Assembly: GCA_022600195.1 (NCBI GenBank)
Contig: JAHZKX010000003.1
Span: 62,001-126,000 of the forward strand
Reading direction: 5' to 3'
Length of the DNA stretch: 64,000 nucleotides
Source: Planctomycetota bacterium
GTDB taxonomy: Bacteria; Planctomycetota; Planctomycetia; Planctomycetales; Planctomycetaceae
Position numbers and translations under genes: made by a program. Shown piece after piece: positions 46,005 to 55,564 of this stretch. The notes below the pieces were generated by a model. That model was not told where the DNA came from. It was given only the letters and a program-made list of their open reading frames with translations, and made no database searches. Numbering within the stretch: position 1 is the stretch's first letter; each line of letters starts with the position of its first letter.

Positions 46005-47795
46005 ATGAGGAAATCGTTGTTAAAAGAAAACATTCTACCTCGCCATCTAACGCCAGGACCTGCAATACTGGCATGGGTACTCATACTTTGCAGCAGTGAT
46101 GTTATTCCCTGCTTCGCACAGGATACCGAGAACGCACCAAAAATACGTTGTGCCGTTCTCGAATTATTCATCCGCAACGACTGTGAGGATTGCCCTGTCG
46201 TCGTCAGCAAGTTCAAAAATTTTGCCGAAACCCGCGGTAAAGCACAACTGCATATCTACAATCTTGATGAGCCGGGAAAGCACGTTGATCGCTATCAACA
46301 GATCCTAAAATATTTCCAGGTCCAAAATGCCCAGGCTCCTGTCGCTTATGGTTGTAACAGCCTGCTGCTGAAACTCAAGCCGGATGAATCGACAGATCGA
46401 AAATTGGAAGCACTGCTGACTGTAGACGTTTATGTCCGCTCAGGATGTTCCCGTTGTGCCGCAGCTAAGGTGTTCCTTGCCGGACTCAAGCAGCGTTATC
46501 CCCGATTTAAATTTCAACTTCACGATCTGGTCAGCGACGCCAATGCGGTTGACAAAGTTCAGGAATTATCCAGCCGATACAGAAAGCAGGCCGTCAGTGT
46601 TCCCGTTTTCCATTTCTGCAATCAACTGATGATAGGCTGGGCCGGCGAACATTCAACGGGACAGGCACTGGAAGAGAAATTAAAATACTGGACCACATCC
46701 TGCCCACAGCCAAAGAAAATAGACGTCGATCAAAATTCCAGCAGCATCAACCATGATCAACAACCAAATGCAGAAACACCGTTTTTTCAGTTTGTCTCTT
46801 TCTCAGATGATAACAACAAGGTCAACAACAGCAATTCAACAAACGCGCCCAAGCCGGAACCAAAGCAGAACGAGGAACCACTTTCACCAATTCCAGGCGG
46901 CCCCCCACCCGGAGGACCCCTGCCCGGCAATCCAACTGACAATCCACTTCCACCAGTTCCAGGTGGCGGTTCCGGCGGCCCCCCTCCTCCGATAGGATTA
47001 CCACCGCCGGTCGACGGCGAAACACCACTTCCGCAGCCCCAGAGCACGGTGAGTGATACCATTGAAGTTCCCCTCTTTGGAGAATTGAGCAAAAGCCGGT
47101 TGGGTATGCCGGCTTTTACTTTTTTAATCGGTCTGGTTGATGGCTTTAACCCCTGCGCCATGTGGGTTCTGCTCTTTCTATTATCGGTGTTGGTCAATCT
47201 GCGCAGTCGCACAAAAATCGTGGCCGTGGCAGGCACATTCGTCCTCATTAGCGGATTGGCTTATTTTGCATTTATGGCAGCCTGGCTGAATGTGTTCCTG
47301 TTTATTGGCTATCTGCCGAAGGTCCAGTTGACGCTGGGAATCTTTGCCACGGTAATTGGTCTGATTCACATTAAAGACTTCTTTGCTTTCAAAAAAGGAA
47401 TTTCACTTTCGATTCCTGAATGGGCCAAGCCGGGACTCTACGCCAGAGTCCGCAAGATCGTGATGGCGGAAAACCTGACGGGAGCCATTATTGGTGCGTC
47501 TATTCTTGCCGTTCTGGTGAATATCATCGAACTGCTCTGCACCGCCGGCTTACCCGCTTTGTACACAGAAGTACTCGCCATGCAAAACTATCCTGCCTGG
47601 AAACAATATGCCTACCTGGGTCTCTATATCCTCGCCTACATGCTTGACGATGCCATTATGGTTACAATCGTGGTTGTCACCCTCGGTAAACGTAAACTGC
47701 AGGAAAACGAAGGACGCTGGCTCAAACTCTTCAGCGGAATAGTCATCCTCATCCTGGGTCTCGTTCTGATCTTCAAACCATCACTACTTCTTTAA
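46005..47795 (+). CDS. DsbD/CcdA-like membrane redox protein with two N-terminal thioredoxin-fold domains
   Basis: From the ATG at 46005 the protein has 596 residues and a signal peptide (cleavage near CFAQ, residue 39). Two thioredoxin/glutaredoxin-like domains follow, with C60-E-D-C63 and C148-S-R-C151. A Pro/Gly-rich linker (about 270-345) leads to a six-helix CcdA/DsbD-type membrane domain (about 360-596). This has the conserved NPC motif with Cys384 (GFNPCAMWV) and a second membrane cysteine at 512 (IELLCTAGLPAL), which are the two positions used by DsbD-type domains for electron transfer. It probably passes reducing power from the cytoplasm to the outer face through its own thioredoxin domains. 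The next gene starts 36 bases downstream. Confidence 0.82.
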   Translation: MRKSLLKENILPRHLTPGPAILAWVLILCSSDVIPCFAQDTENAPKIRCAVLELFIRNDCEDCPVVVSKFKNFAETRGKAQLHIYNLDEPGKHVDRYQQILKYFQVQNAQAPVAYGCNSLLLKLKPDESTDRKLEALLTVDVYVRSGCSRCAAAKVFLAGLKQRYPRFKFQLHDLVSDANAVDKVQELSSRYRKQAVSVPVFHFCNQLMIGWAGEHSTGQALEEKLKYWTTSCPQPKKIDVDQNSSSINHDQQPNAETPFFQFVSFSDDNNKVNNSNSTNAPKPEPKQNEEPLSPIPGGPPPGGPLPGNPTDNPLPPVPGGGSGGPPPPIGLPPPVDGETPLPQPQSTVSDTIEVPLFGELSKSRLGMPAFTFLIGLVDGFNPCAMWVLLFLLSVLVNLRSRTKIVAVAGTFVLISGLAYFAFMAAWLNVFLFIGYLPKVQLTLGIFATVIGLIHIKDFFAFKKGISLSIPEWAKPGLYARVRKIVMAENLTGAIIGASILAVLVNIIELLCTAGLPALYTEVLAMQNYPAWKQYAYLGLYILAYMLDDAIMVTIVVVTLGKRKLQENEGRWLKLFSGIVILILGLVLIFKPSLLL

Positions 47796-47831
47796 TTGAG
47801 CATCGTTTCAATATTCAGAGGTGGCCAATAA

Positions 47832-48626
47832 ATGACTCCCGTTGACGACTCTTTCAACTCGCAAATTGAACTTTGGGCAGCACGTCAGCTAGCCGATTAC
47901 GACGCGCACCAGCCAGGCTCCCTGTTTGCCGAAGGAGTTTTGTTGAACGTGGCGGAAGGCTATGCGCTTCAATCAGCGGTTGCAGAGTTACGTAATCGCC
48001 GGGGTGAGCGAGTGATTGGATATAAGGTCGGCTGCACTTCACCCAAAATACGCGAACAACTGAAAATCGACCATTGCATCACAGGCAGGTTATACGATAC
48101 AGAGCAACACTCCACGGGTGCCGTTCTCTTGCGAAAAAACTTCGCAAATCTTGCCATCGAAGGTGAGCTGGCTGTGGAACTATCACGCGAGCCAATGGCT
48201 GATAATTTTTCGAGTGACGATCTTCCCCCGTGTATCGCCCGCGTCTTTCCCGTCATCGAATTGCACAATCTCGTAATCCGCGGTGAACAACCCTCCGCCG
48301 GTGAGTTAATCGCACACAACGCGATTCACGCCGGCCTCGTCGCAGGATCTGGAGTCAGGCCTGAAGAAGACATTGGTGAACCATCACTAGCGATATTTGC
48401 CAATGATCAATTGCTCGATTCGTGCGAAGGCCCTGCTCTAATCCACACGATTAGTTCATCTCTGAAATGGCTCAGCGAAATCGTACAATCGCGAGGCAAT
48501 CGACTCAGAGCGGGACAGATCATTTTGACCGGATCGATCCTGAATTTGTTTCCCATCGAGGAAAACTGTAACATCAGGGTCGAAGCCCCACCCTTTGGGC
48601 AGGTAGAAGTAGAATTTGATGCCTGA
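47832..48626 (+). CDS. 2-keto-4-pentenoate hydratase-like protein (FAH superfamily)
   Basis: A 264-residue cytoplasmic protein resembling MhpD-type 2-keto-4-pentenoate hydratases and 4-oxalocrotonate decarboxylases. Marks: RVIGYKVGCTSPKIRE, IEGELAVELSREP (acidic metal ligands), FPVIELHNLVIRG, and the end GNRLRAGQIILTGSI followed by VEAPPFGQVEVEF. The family binds a divalent metal and acts on 2-keto acids in aromatic-ring degradation. It is 36 bases downstream of the redox membrane protein but has no obvious functional link. The next gene's frame opens before its stop, but its likely start is 40 bases later. Confidence 0.82.
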   Translation: MTPVDDSFNSQIELWAARQLADYDAHQPGSLFAEGVLLNVAEGYALQSAVAELRNRRGERVIGYKVGCTSPKIREQLKIDHCITGRLYDTEQHSTGAVLLRKNFANLAIEGELAVELSREPMADNFSSDDLPPCIARVFPVIELHNLVIRGEQPSAGELIAHNAIHAGLVAGSGVRPEEDIGEPSLAIFANDQLLDSCEGPALIHTISSSLKWLSEIVQSRGNRLRAGQIILTGSILNLFPIEENCNIRVEAPPFGQVEVEFDA

Positions 48627-48666
48627 AAATGAAATTCCTGACCAGTGTACGAAACAAAGAAAATCA

Positions 48667-50241
48667 ATGACACAGATGAAACGAATACTGAATTTGCTGG
48701 CAAAAATCACAGTGCTAATATTGCTCTGTATGCTGCTCTCACCGCTTCGCGCTGACGATGACAAGCGCTCTCGTGAAGAAGTAGGAAAATCCTGTGCGAA
48801 ATTAGTGAAACAAATTGAAACAGAAATGCAGCGCTGGGCTTCTGCAGGAAAATCGCCAATTGAGTTTCATAAAAAAATGCATGCAGAATTCTTTCCACAG
48901 ATCAAAGCGGGAAAATATCGAGAGGCAGAAAAAGTCGCAAAACTTGTTCTAAAAACAATGAAACAGGGACTACCCGCTTATAAACCAAAAGACCTCACAC
49001 AATATCGCCGAAAAACAAATGAGACGCAGTATCTCATTTTGCCACTCCATCCAGCGGGTCAACTCTATGGCGGAGAAACCAGCGCACTGCAACAAGTGAT
49101 TCAGGATACGTCCGCTCAACTGGGTCAGCCCAACGAACCCAAAAAACGAAACTGGGGATTCCATTTGATTATTCCCACCTGGAGATTCGATCCAAAATAC
49201 ACAACGAACAAACGCGCGGATATCGCCAGGGCAATCAACGCGGCATTCGATGTTGCCCTTCGCAATGATGTCGCCGTGCATCTCACCGTGGAAAGCCATG
49301 AGTGGGAGAACCGCCCAGATCTCTGGAATTATGCAGACAAAGACAAACCCGGATATGACCCGAAAAACCGTGCCAACGTGGAATGGAGCAACTGGGATGG
49401 CACGCCGCATCCACATCGTTATCGTAACTGGGGAACAGCTGAAAGTATGCCACCAGTGATCTGCTACAACAGCCCGAACGTACTTAGGGAAGTCTCACGA
49501 ATGATCGGTGAAGTTGTAGCTCCCCCCATCAAAGCGGGATTAGCGCGACTCAAAAAAGAAGGCAAGCAACACCTCTTCGCCGGCTTGACCGTCGGTGCAG
49601 AACCAGCACTGCCAAATTATGAAAACATCGATCAACTCAACCCCACCATCGCCAAACTGATGACTCAGGATGGCTCTCCCAAGACACGACTCGGCTACAA
49701 TGCGCTAACCAACAAAGGATACAGTAAAGACAAACCACCAAAAGATTTTGCGAAAGCATTGGCAGAGATCAATCGGGACTACACATCCTTCTGGGCACAA
49801 AAACTGGTCGAGGGCGGCATTCCAGCACATAAAATGTATACTCACGTTGCCGCAGGTGCCGGCGTCGTTGGCTCGCCTCAAGTGGGAATGACCAATGCCC
49901 CTCTGGAGATTGCCTTCATAAACCAGGCACGCCCCGGCTGGACAACGTATCCGGTGGGTCCATTTCGAAATGATTTCAGCTTACTCTATGAGCAACTGAA
50001 ACGTCATGGAAATCCACATTGGGCCAGCACCGAAGCCGGCCCCACCATGGGACCTTCTGCCGGGAAAAACCCGATATCGATGAAAGACTATCTGACCAGG
50101 CACTTTGATTATGGAGCGACAGTCGTCGTGTTCAATACCGGCGCCACAAGTAAATCGCTAACCGACATCTTAACAGAAAGCGTCTGGGGGAAATCGGCCA
50201 TCGACGCCTATCAGGATTTTCTGTCCCCTGAATCGAAGTAG
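48667..50241 (+). CDS. Secreted protein of unknown function, possibly TIM-barrel hydrolase
   Basis: I place the start at 48667 (MTQMKR; ATG at 48676 is also possible), because the signal peptide (MKRILNLLAKITVLILLCML...PLRA) begins here; the open frame reaches back to 48616. About 524 residues. A helical segment comes first (to about residue 95), then a region of alternating strands and helices: NWGFHLIIPTWRFDP, VAVHLTVESHEWENRPD, FAGLTVGAEPALPN and HWASTEAGPTMGP. The two acidic positions in TVGAEP and STEAG sit where retaining glycoside hydrolases of clan GH-A have their acid/base and nucleophile, but this is inference. Planctomycetes encode similar unassigned proteins. It converges with deoC 27 bases away. 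Confidence 0.75.
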   Translation: MTQMKRILNLLAKITVLILLCMLLSPLRADDDKRSREEVGKSCAKLVKQIETEMQRWASAGKSPIEFHKKMHAEFFPQIKAGKYREAEKVAKLVLKTMKQGLPAYKPKDLTQYRRKTNETQYLILPLHPAGQLYGGETSALQQVIQDTSAQLGQPNEPKKRNWGFHLIIPTWRFDPKYTTNKRADIARAINAAFDVALRNDVAVHLTVESHEWENRPDLWNYADKDKPGYDPKNRANVEWSNWDGTPHPHRYRNWGTAESMPPVICYNSPNVLREVSRMIGEVVAPPIKAGLARLKKEGKQHLFAGLTVGAEPALPNYENIDQLNPTIAKLMTQDGSPKTRLGYNALTNKGYSKDKPPKDFAKALAEINRDYTSFWAQKLVEGGIPAHKMYTHVAAGAGVVGSPQVGMTNAPLEIAFINQARPGWTTYPVGPFRNDFSLLYEQLKRHGNPHWASTEAGPTMGPSAGKNPISMKDYLTRHFDYGATVVVFNTGATSKSLTDILTESVWGKSAIDAYQDFLSPESK

Positions 50242-50268
50242 ATCACCAAATCAACATCACGATAGTCG

Positions 50269-50994
50269 TCAATAACCATCTGGAGTGATTGGTTCAGCGA
50301 TGGTGATTCCAGGAAGACCGAGCCTCGAACGACATTCATCAAGAATCGTTTTCGTAGCGCTGGCACCGCACCGCGTCACTCCCAGCTCGCGGACCGCCAG
50401 CAATGCATCAAGATCACGCACGCCTCCCGCAGCTTTGACTTGAACGGCTTCCGCAGAGTGCGCCCGCATCAGTTTAAGATCCGCATGCGTGGCACCTCCG
50501 GTACCATAGCCGGTTGATGTCTTCACCCAGTCGGCACCCACTTCGCTGCAGATTTCACACAAACGAATTTTCTGGTCATCATTCAGATAACAATTTTCGA
50601 AGATGACTTTCACTTTTTGTCCCGCTTCATGCGCCACGTCGACGACTGCTTTTATATCCTGGCGAACATAGTCCCAGTCACCACTCAGCACCTTGGAAAT
50701 ATTGACCACCATGTCGAGTTCTTCACAACCTTCTGAGATGGCACGCTTCGCTTCAGCTTCTTTGATGGCTGTGGTATGACCCCCATGCGGAAATCCGATT
50801 GTCGTCGAAGCCTTGACGGTACTGCCTGAAAGACGTTCCACACATTCTTTGAGGTAGTAAGGTAAAATACAAACGCTGGCCACATCGTATGCCAAAGCAA
50901 GTTTGATTCCGGATTCGAGATCGCTCACCGTCAATGTCGGATTCAACAGCGAATGATCGATCATTTTTGAAATATCCTGGTATTGAAATTCCAT
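50269..50994 (-). CDS. deoC: Deoxyribose-phosphate aldolase
   Basis: A 241-residue class I aldolase that splits 2-deoxyribose 5-phosphate into glyceraldehyde 3-phosphate and acetaldehyde in deoxynucleoside breakdown. The Schiff-base lysine is K158 in the classic VKTSTGYG motif; the other active-site residues D94 (EELDMVVN) and K187 (VQVKAAGGVRD) are present, as are IDHSLLNPT at the start and VKVIFENCYL. The length fits the short DeoC form. An AGGA site precedes the ATG. No other deo gene is adjacent. I am confident in the name. Confidence 0.96.
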   Translation of the reverse strand: MEFQYQDISKMIDHSLLNPTLTVSDLESGIKLALAYDVASVCILPYYLKECVERLSGSTVKASTTIGFPHGGHTTAIKEAEAKRAISEGCEELDMVVNISKVLSGDWDYVRQDIKAVVDVAHEAGQKVKVIFENCYLNDDQKIRLCEICSEVGADWVKTSTGYGTGGATHADLKLMRAHSAEAVQVKAAGGVRDLDALLAVRELGVTRCGASATKTILDECRSRLGLPGITIAEPITPDGY

Positions 50995-51228
50995 TATTTT
51001 TTCCTGCCTTAGTACTTTATTTAACCTGCCCGGCGAATGTGAAATAATAAATACAGTTTATAAACCAGAATAACACATTCTAGAATAACACTGAGATGAT
51101 CAGTTCCAAATGCTCACAATGCAAACTAACATATTTGAGAGCATGATTCGAGTGCATTCACGCGATCCCTCAATCTCGTACATCAAAGAAACAGTATTCT
51201 CAGTCTTTAGCCAACCAAGAGAACATCC

Positions 51229-53019
51229 ATGATGAAACAATTCATAACAACCTTGCTCGCCTGCCTGACAACGAGTATTGCATCGGCAGACGAAAATAAA
51301 AATACCAGCGTAAAAAAATCGCAGCACCCCAATATTGTCGTGATTCTCGCCGATGATCAGGGATGGGGAGATGTAAGTCATAACGGCAATACCAATTTGA
51401 AAACACCGAATATTGACGCTCTCGTCAAAGAGGGAGTCCGCTTTAATCGTTTCTATGTCGGGGCGGTGTGTGCTCCCACACGGGCCGCATTCTTAACCGG
51501 ACGATACCACGCTCGCACGGGAACCACCGGCGTCTCTACTGGACAGGAACGATTGAATTCCGATGAATACACAATCGCCCAGGTTTTCAAGTCGGCAGGT
51601 TACGCGACCGGCGCGTTTGGGAAATGGCATAACGGCACACAATACCCCAACCACCCCAACGCACGCGGTTTTGAAGAATACTACGGCTTCACCTCCGGAC
51701 ACTGGGGCCACTACTTCAGTCCCATGCTCGATCACAATGGCACCTTTGTGAAAGGCAACGGCTACATCACCGACGACCTCACAACCAAAGCCATCTCATT
51801 TATCGAAAAGCAAACCCAAAGCGGCAAACCATTTTTCACTTACTTACCCTACTGCACACCCCACTCACCAATGCAGGTCCCCGACCAATTCTGGGATCGC
51901 TTTGCTGATAAAAAACTGGAGATGCATCATCGTGATCCCAAGAAAGAAAAATCGGATCACCTCCGCGCTGCGCTGGCAATGTGTGAGAACGTCGACTGGA
52001 ATGTAGGTCGTGTACTCAAAAAACTGAAGAAACTGGGAATCGCCGACAACACCATCGTCATTTACTTCTCTGATAACGGCCCTAATGGCTTCCGCTGGAA
52101 TGGTGATATGAAAGGTCGAAAGGGCTCTCTGGATGAAGGCGGCGTTCGCTCACCTTTTGTCATTCGCTGGCCAGGACATCTACCCGCCGGACATCAGGTC
52201 GACAAAATCGCCGGGGCAATTGACCTCTTGCCGACACTCACAGATTTAGCCGGCATTCCTCGACCTGAACCGAAACCCATCGATGGAGTCAGTCTTAAAC
52301 CACTCATGATGAATCAGGCCGACAACTGGCCCGAACGCATGATCTTTTCCAGCTTACGTCAACGCGTCAGCCTCCGTACCGATCAATACCGCTTGTCTGA
52401 AAAAGGTCAGCTCTTTGATATGCTCAAAGATCCCGGCCAGAGAAAAGACATCTCAAAACAGAAACCCAAAGTGGCTGCCAAACTGAAAAAGGCGACCGCT
52501 GCATGGAAAGCTTCAGTCTGGCCACAGGGCTTCTCCAATACACCACGCCCGTTTTTAATCGGATATGACGGCTGTCTTACCACCCAGCTACCAGTGCGGG
52601 ACGCCAAATCTCAGGGTGATATCAAACGCTCTTCCCGGCACCCCAACTGCTCTTTCTTTTTCAATTGGACCAACACTCAAGATCGTATCACCTGGAATGC
52701 AGAAGTCGTCGAAGGCGGGGTCTATGAAGTGGTGCTCTTCTACACTTGCCCTCAGGCAGATGTGGGATCCACGGTTGAATTAAGCTTCAACGATAGTAAA
52801 GTGCATGGCAAGATCACAAGAGCACATGATCCACCGCTGGAAGGCGAAGCACAAGACCGCGCGGTACGCTCGGAATCGTTCGTCAAAGACTTCAGGCCCA
52901 TGTCGCTCGGAAATATCACACTAGCTAAAGGCACCGGCCAGCTCACCCTGCGTGCCCTGGATGTCCCCGGTAGCCAGGTCATGGATTTCCGTCTGTTGAT
53001 CCTCAATCGAATAAAATAA
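51229..53019 (+). CDS. Secreted S1 sulfatase with C-terminal beta-sandwich domain
   Basis: A 596-residue exported sulfatase (signal peptide to about residue 20, ending IASA). Metal ligands DD at 42-43 (LADDQGWGD), the formylglycine motif CAPTR with Cys81 in full agreement with the classical signature (CAPTRAAFLTG), GKWHNG and YFSDNGPNG are present. After the usual sulfatase end (around residue 435) there is an extra ~150-residue domain of strand-rich sequence (GVYEVVLFYTCPQADVGSTVEL, GTGQLTLRALDV), probably a carbohydrate-binding beta-sandwich. It is followed after 55 bases by another sulfatase on the same strand; the two could serve one polysaccharide. Confidence 0.93.
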   Translation: MMKQFITTLLACLTTSIASADENKNTSVKKSQHPNIVVILADDQGWGDVSHNGNTNLKTPNIDALVKEGVRFNRFYVGAVCAPTRAAFLTGRYHARTGTTGVSTGQERLNSDEYTIAQVFKSAGYATGAFGKWHNGTQYPNHPNARGFEEYYGFTSGHWGHYFSPMLDHNGTFVKGNGYITDDLTTKAISFIEKQTQSGKPFFTYLPYCTPHSPMQVPDQFWDRFADKKLEMHHRDPKKEKSDHLRAALAMCENVDWNVGRVLKKLKKLGIADNTIVIYFSDNGPNGFRWNGDMKGRKGSLDEGGVRSPFVIRWPGHLPAGHQVDKIAGAIDLLPTLTDLAGIPRPEPKPIDGVSLKPLMMNQADNWPERMIFSSLRQRVSLRTDQYRLSEKGQLFDMLKDPGQRKDISKQKPKVAAKLKKATAAWKASVWPQGFSNTPRPFLIGYDGCLTTQLPVRDAKSQGDIKRSSRHPNCSFFFNWTNTQDRITWNAEVVEGGVYEVVLFYTCPQADVGSTVELSFNDSKVHGKITRAHDPPLEGEAQDRAVRSESFVKDFRPMSLGNITLAKGTGQLTLRALDVPGSQVMDFRLLILNRIK

Positions 53020-53074
53020 GTCTGTTGAGTTACTAAAAAATAAATTGATTCGTATCCTTCCACTTAATTTCTGA

Positions 53075-54487
53075 ATGACCATTATGAAGAGTACACTGTC
53101 AAAAATAATTGTGCTGGTGCTGTTAACCATTTTTTTCTCTGTAAATAGTACGATGATACAGGCCGCCGAGCGCCCCAACATCGTATTCCTCTTCGCGGAT
53201 GACTGGGGTTGGGGTGACCTCAGTTGCCATGGTCATCCCTATGTCAAAACGCCCAACATCGATCGGCTGGCAGCCGAAGGGACTGACTTTTATTGCTTTA
53301 CCGTTGCCAGTGGAGTCTGCTCCCCCAGCCGCACGGCAGTCATGACGGGACATTTCCCGGCCCGCTATAATATTGATGGGCACTTCGCCTGGCCAAAGAA
53401 CAACCAAAAACGCAACATGCCTGACTGGTTGGACCCCAAGGCGCCGCTCCTGCCTCGTTTTCTGCAGAAGTCAGGCTATGCCACCGCACACTTTGGCAAA
53501 TGGCATCTCTCAAATAACATGATTCCCGATTCCCCTCTGCCCGGCGATTACGGCTACGACACTTACGGCGCCTTCAACTGTGCCGGAGAACAAATGCCGG
53601 TACACGAAGATGCGCGTCACGCCAACACCTTCATTGAAAAATGTCAACGAGAGGGAAAACCATTCTTTATTAACTTGTGGCTTCACGAACCGCATACCCC
53701 TTTTCACACCGTACCCAAGTATCGCTGGCGTTTTCGAGATCTTGATGAAGCTGACAACATATATGCTTCGGTGTTATCTCATGCCGACGATCGAATTGGA
53801 GAAGTCCTGGACACATTGGATCGTCTGAAGTTGACCGACAACACACTCGTCATATTCAGTTCAGACAACGGACCCGCTCGCGCCGCGCGCCCGACAGAAC
53901 TGAAACTGATGCATGATACCGCAACCGGTGCCGGATATGGAATCGGCGCCTCAAGAGGTATCACCGGAGGCAGAAAGGGTTATAAAGGCGCACTGTTTGA
54001 AGGCGGAATCGGCGTTCCCTTTATCGCACGCTGGCCCGGTAAAATTCCGGCAGGAAAAATTGATCGTACTTCACAAATTTCAGCCGTCGATCTGCTTCCC
54101 ACCTTTTGCGAAATTGCGGGAGCGAAGCTGCCAGCATCGTATGCACCCGATGGCATCAGTCAGTTAGCAACACTGATGGGCAAGAGAAAACAACGACGCG
54201 AAAAACCACTCTTCTGGAAAATGAAATCAGCCTGGCCCGCGAATAAAACCAGACCCTACCACTGGGTTTCTTACGCAATTGTAGACCAAAACTGGAAACT
54301 GGTAACCAACAATGAATCCAGTTACTGGGAACTCTTTGATATCGTAAAAGACCCCTATGAAAAAACCGATTTAAAAAAAGAGAACCCGCAAGTCGTCACG
54401 CAATTACGCAAAAAAATTGCACAATGGAAAACGACCCTGCCCTCCAAACCAGATCAAAGTCTCTTTTCTTCAGAGAGAACGGAATAA
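53075..54487 (+). CDS. Secreted S1 sulfatase
   Basis: A 470-residue exported sulfatase. The start at 53075 (or the ATG at 53084, MKSTLSK) gives a signal peptide ending near IQAAE, residue 31. FADDWGWGDLS (metal ligands D42-D43), the formylglycine motif CSPSR with Cys82 in GVCSPSRTAVMTG, GKWHLSNN and FSSDNGPAR are all present. The substrate-binding part (residues 150-280) resembles N-acetylgalactosamine-6-sulfatase-like enzymes, but specificity cannot be assigned. It lies 55 bases after another sulfatase gene and 14 bases from the convergent HAD gene. Confidence 0.93.
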   Translation: MTIMKSTLSKIIVLVLLTIFFSVNSTMIQAAERPNIVFLFADDWGWGDLSCHGHPYVKTPNIDRLAAEGTDFYCFTVASGVCSPSRTAVMTGHFPARYNIDGHFAWPKNNQKRNMPDWLDPKAPLLPRFLQKSGYATAHFGKWHLSNNMIPDSPLPGDYGYDTYGAFNCAGEQMPVHEDARHANTFIEKCQREGKPFFINLWLHEPHTPFHTVPKYRWRFRDLDEADNIYASVLSHADDRIGEVLDTLDRLKLTDNTLVIFSSDNGPARAARPTELKLMHDTATGAGYGIGASRGITGGRKGYKGALFEGGIGVPFIARWPGKIPAGKIDRTSQISAVDLLPTFCEIAGAKLPASYAPDGISQLATLMGKRKQRREKPLFWKMKSAWPANKTRPYHWVSYAIVDQNWKLVTNNESSYWELFDIVKDPYEKTDLKKENPQVVTQLRKKIAQWKTTLPSKPDQSLFSSERTE

Positions 54488-54501
54488 GTCACGCTGGCTC
54501 T

Positions 54502-55533
54502 TTACTCCTTCCAAGGAAAAATCTGCTTCCAGTCTTTCTTCATATTCACAATGATCCAGCCATTCTCTTTCGCGACGTCAAGGGCTTTGTCCAGCTTACC
54601 AATGTGGCTCTTGCGGTCGTAGGCGTACTCACGAGCTGCATCGGTATGATGCACGAAGAGCCCTAAACGCTTCCCTTTACCGGACGTCGTGTATTCAACC
54701 ATTTGCATATCAGAATCGGAATTCCCAAACGCCAGAATCGGCCGGCGACCAATATGCTTCTGAATACCAACAGGCTTACCCGCTTTATCATCAATGAAGT
54801 CGATCTTTGGCATCCGAATAAGAGCCGGTTTACCATCTTTGATCTGATATTCAAGCACGACGCTGGAACCAACAACCTGCTCCGGCGGTATGCCGTAAGC
54901 TTTTTCAGTAATCGGACGCATGAACGCGATTCCGCCGCCCGAAACGATAAAGGTTTTGAATCCGTTTGACCGTAAGAAGCCGAGTAATTCTAGCTGAGGC
55001 TGATAAACGCATTCAGCATAGGGACGCTTAAATCGAGGCTGTTGTGTGTTTCTCAACCAGTTGCCAGCTTGCTCTGAAAACTCACTAGAAGTCATCCCGG
55101 AATGTGTCGCCATCATAATTTCCATTACGCCTTTCATTCCCGAAGCACTCAGTGTTTTCATATCATCCTCCAACACAGCTTTGAAAGGCTGTTTGGTTTT
55201 CCACTCCGGATGCAGTGGCGCAAGCTCCTTTACACGATCAAAGGCAAAGAGCAATTGAGTATACATCGGATACTCAACCCACAGAGTGCCATCATTGTCG
55301 AACGTTGCAATTCGATCAGACGGCTTAACATAGTCTTTGCCGTCTTTATCCGTGACTGCAGTTACAAATGCGATGATCGCTGTTTTAGTTGCACCCTCAT
55401 TCCACGAAGGAAGCGGGTCTTGTCCGTATCCTGAGGAACTCAAACAGAGAGTGACTAATCCAATACAAAAGAGGGAGAAGGCTCGAAGATAATGCAGGCT
55501 AAAGACAGATCCTGGAGTAGTAACATCATTCAT
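54502..55533 (-). CDS. Exported HAD-superfamily phosphatase
   Basis: A 343-residue HAD-like hydrolase with an N-terminal signal (FSLHYLRAFSLFCIGLVTLCL, then SSSGYGQ). HAD motifs: DNDGTLW with nucleophile Asp79 and acid/base Asp81, VSGGG near 197 (motif II), a lysine before it, and FGNSDSDMQM (motif IV) near 275. The cap region is large and Lys/Arg-rich. An exported HAD phosphatase may dephosphorylate small molecules in the periplasm. A GAGAG site precedes the ATG. It sits between sulfatase genes but on the opposite strand from the two upstream ones, so a functional link is only suggested. It resembles phosphoserine phosphatase-like enzymes. Confidence 0.82.
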   Translation of the reverse strand: MNDVTTPGSVFSLHYLRAFSLFCIGLVTLCLSSSGYGQDPLPSWNEGATKTAIIAFVTAVTDKDGKDYVKPSDRIATFDNDGTLWVEYPMYTQLLFAFDRVKELAPLHPEWKTKQPFKAVLEDDMKTLSASGMKGVMEIMMATHSGMTSSEFSEQAGNWLRNTQQPRFKRPYAECVYQPQLELLGFLRSNGFKTFIVSGGGIAFMRPITEKAYGIPPEQVVGSSVVLEYQIKDGKPALIRMPKIDFIDDKAGKPVGIQKHIGRRPILAFGNSDSDMQMVEYTTSGKGKRLGLFVHHTDAAREYAYDRKSHIGKLDKALDVAKENGWIIVNMKKDWKQIFPWKE

Positions 55534-55564
55534 TTTTTTCTCTCATACTCATTTGTGTAGACAT

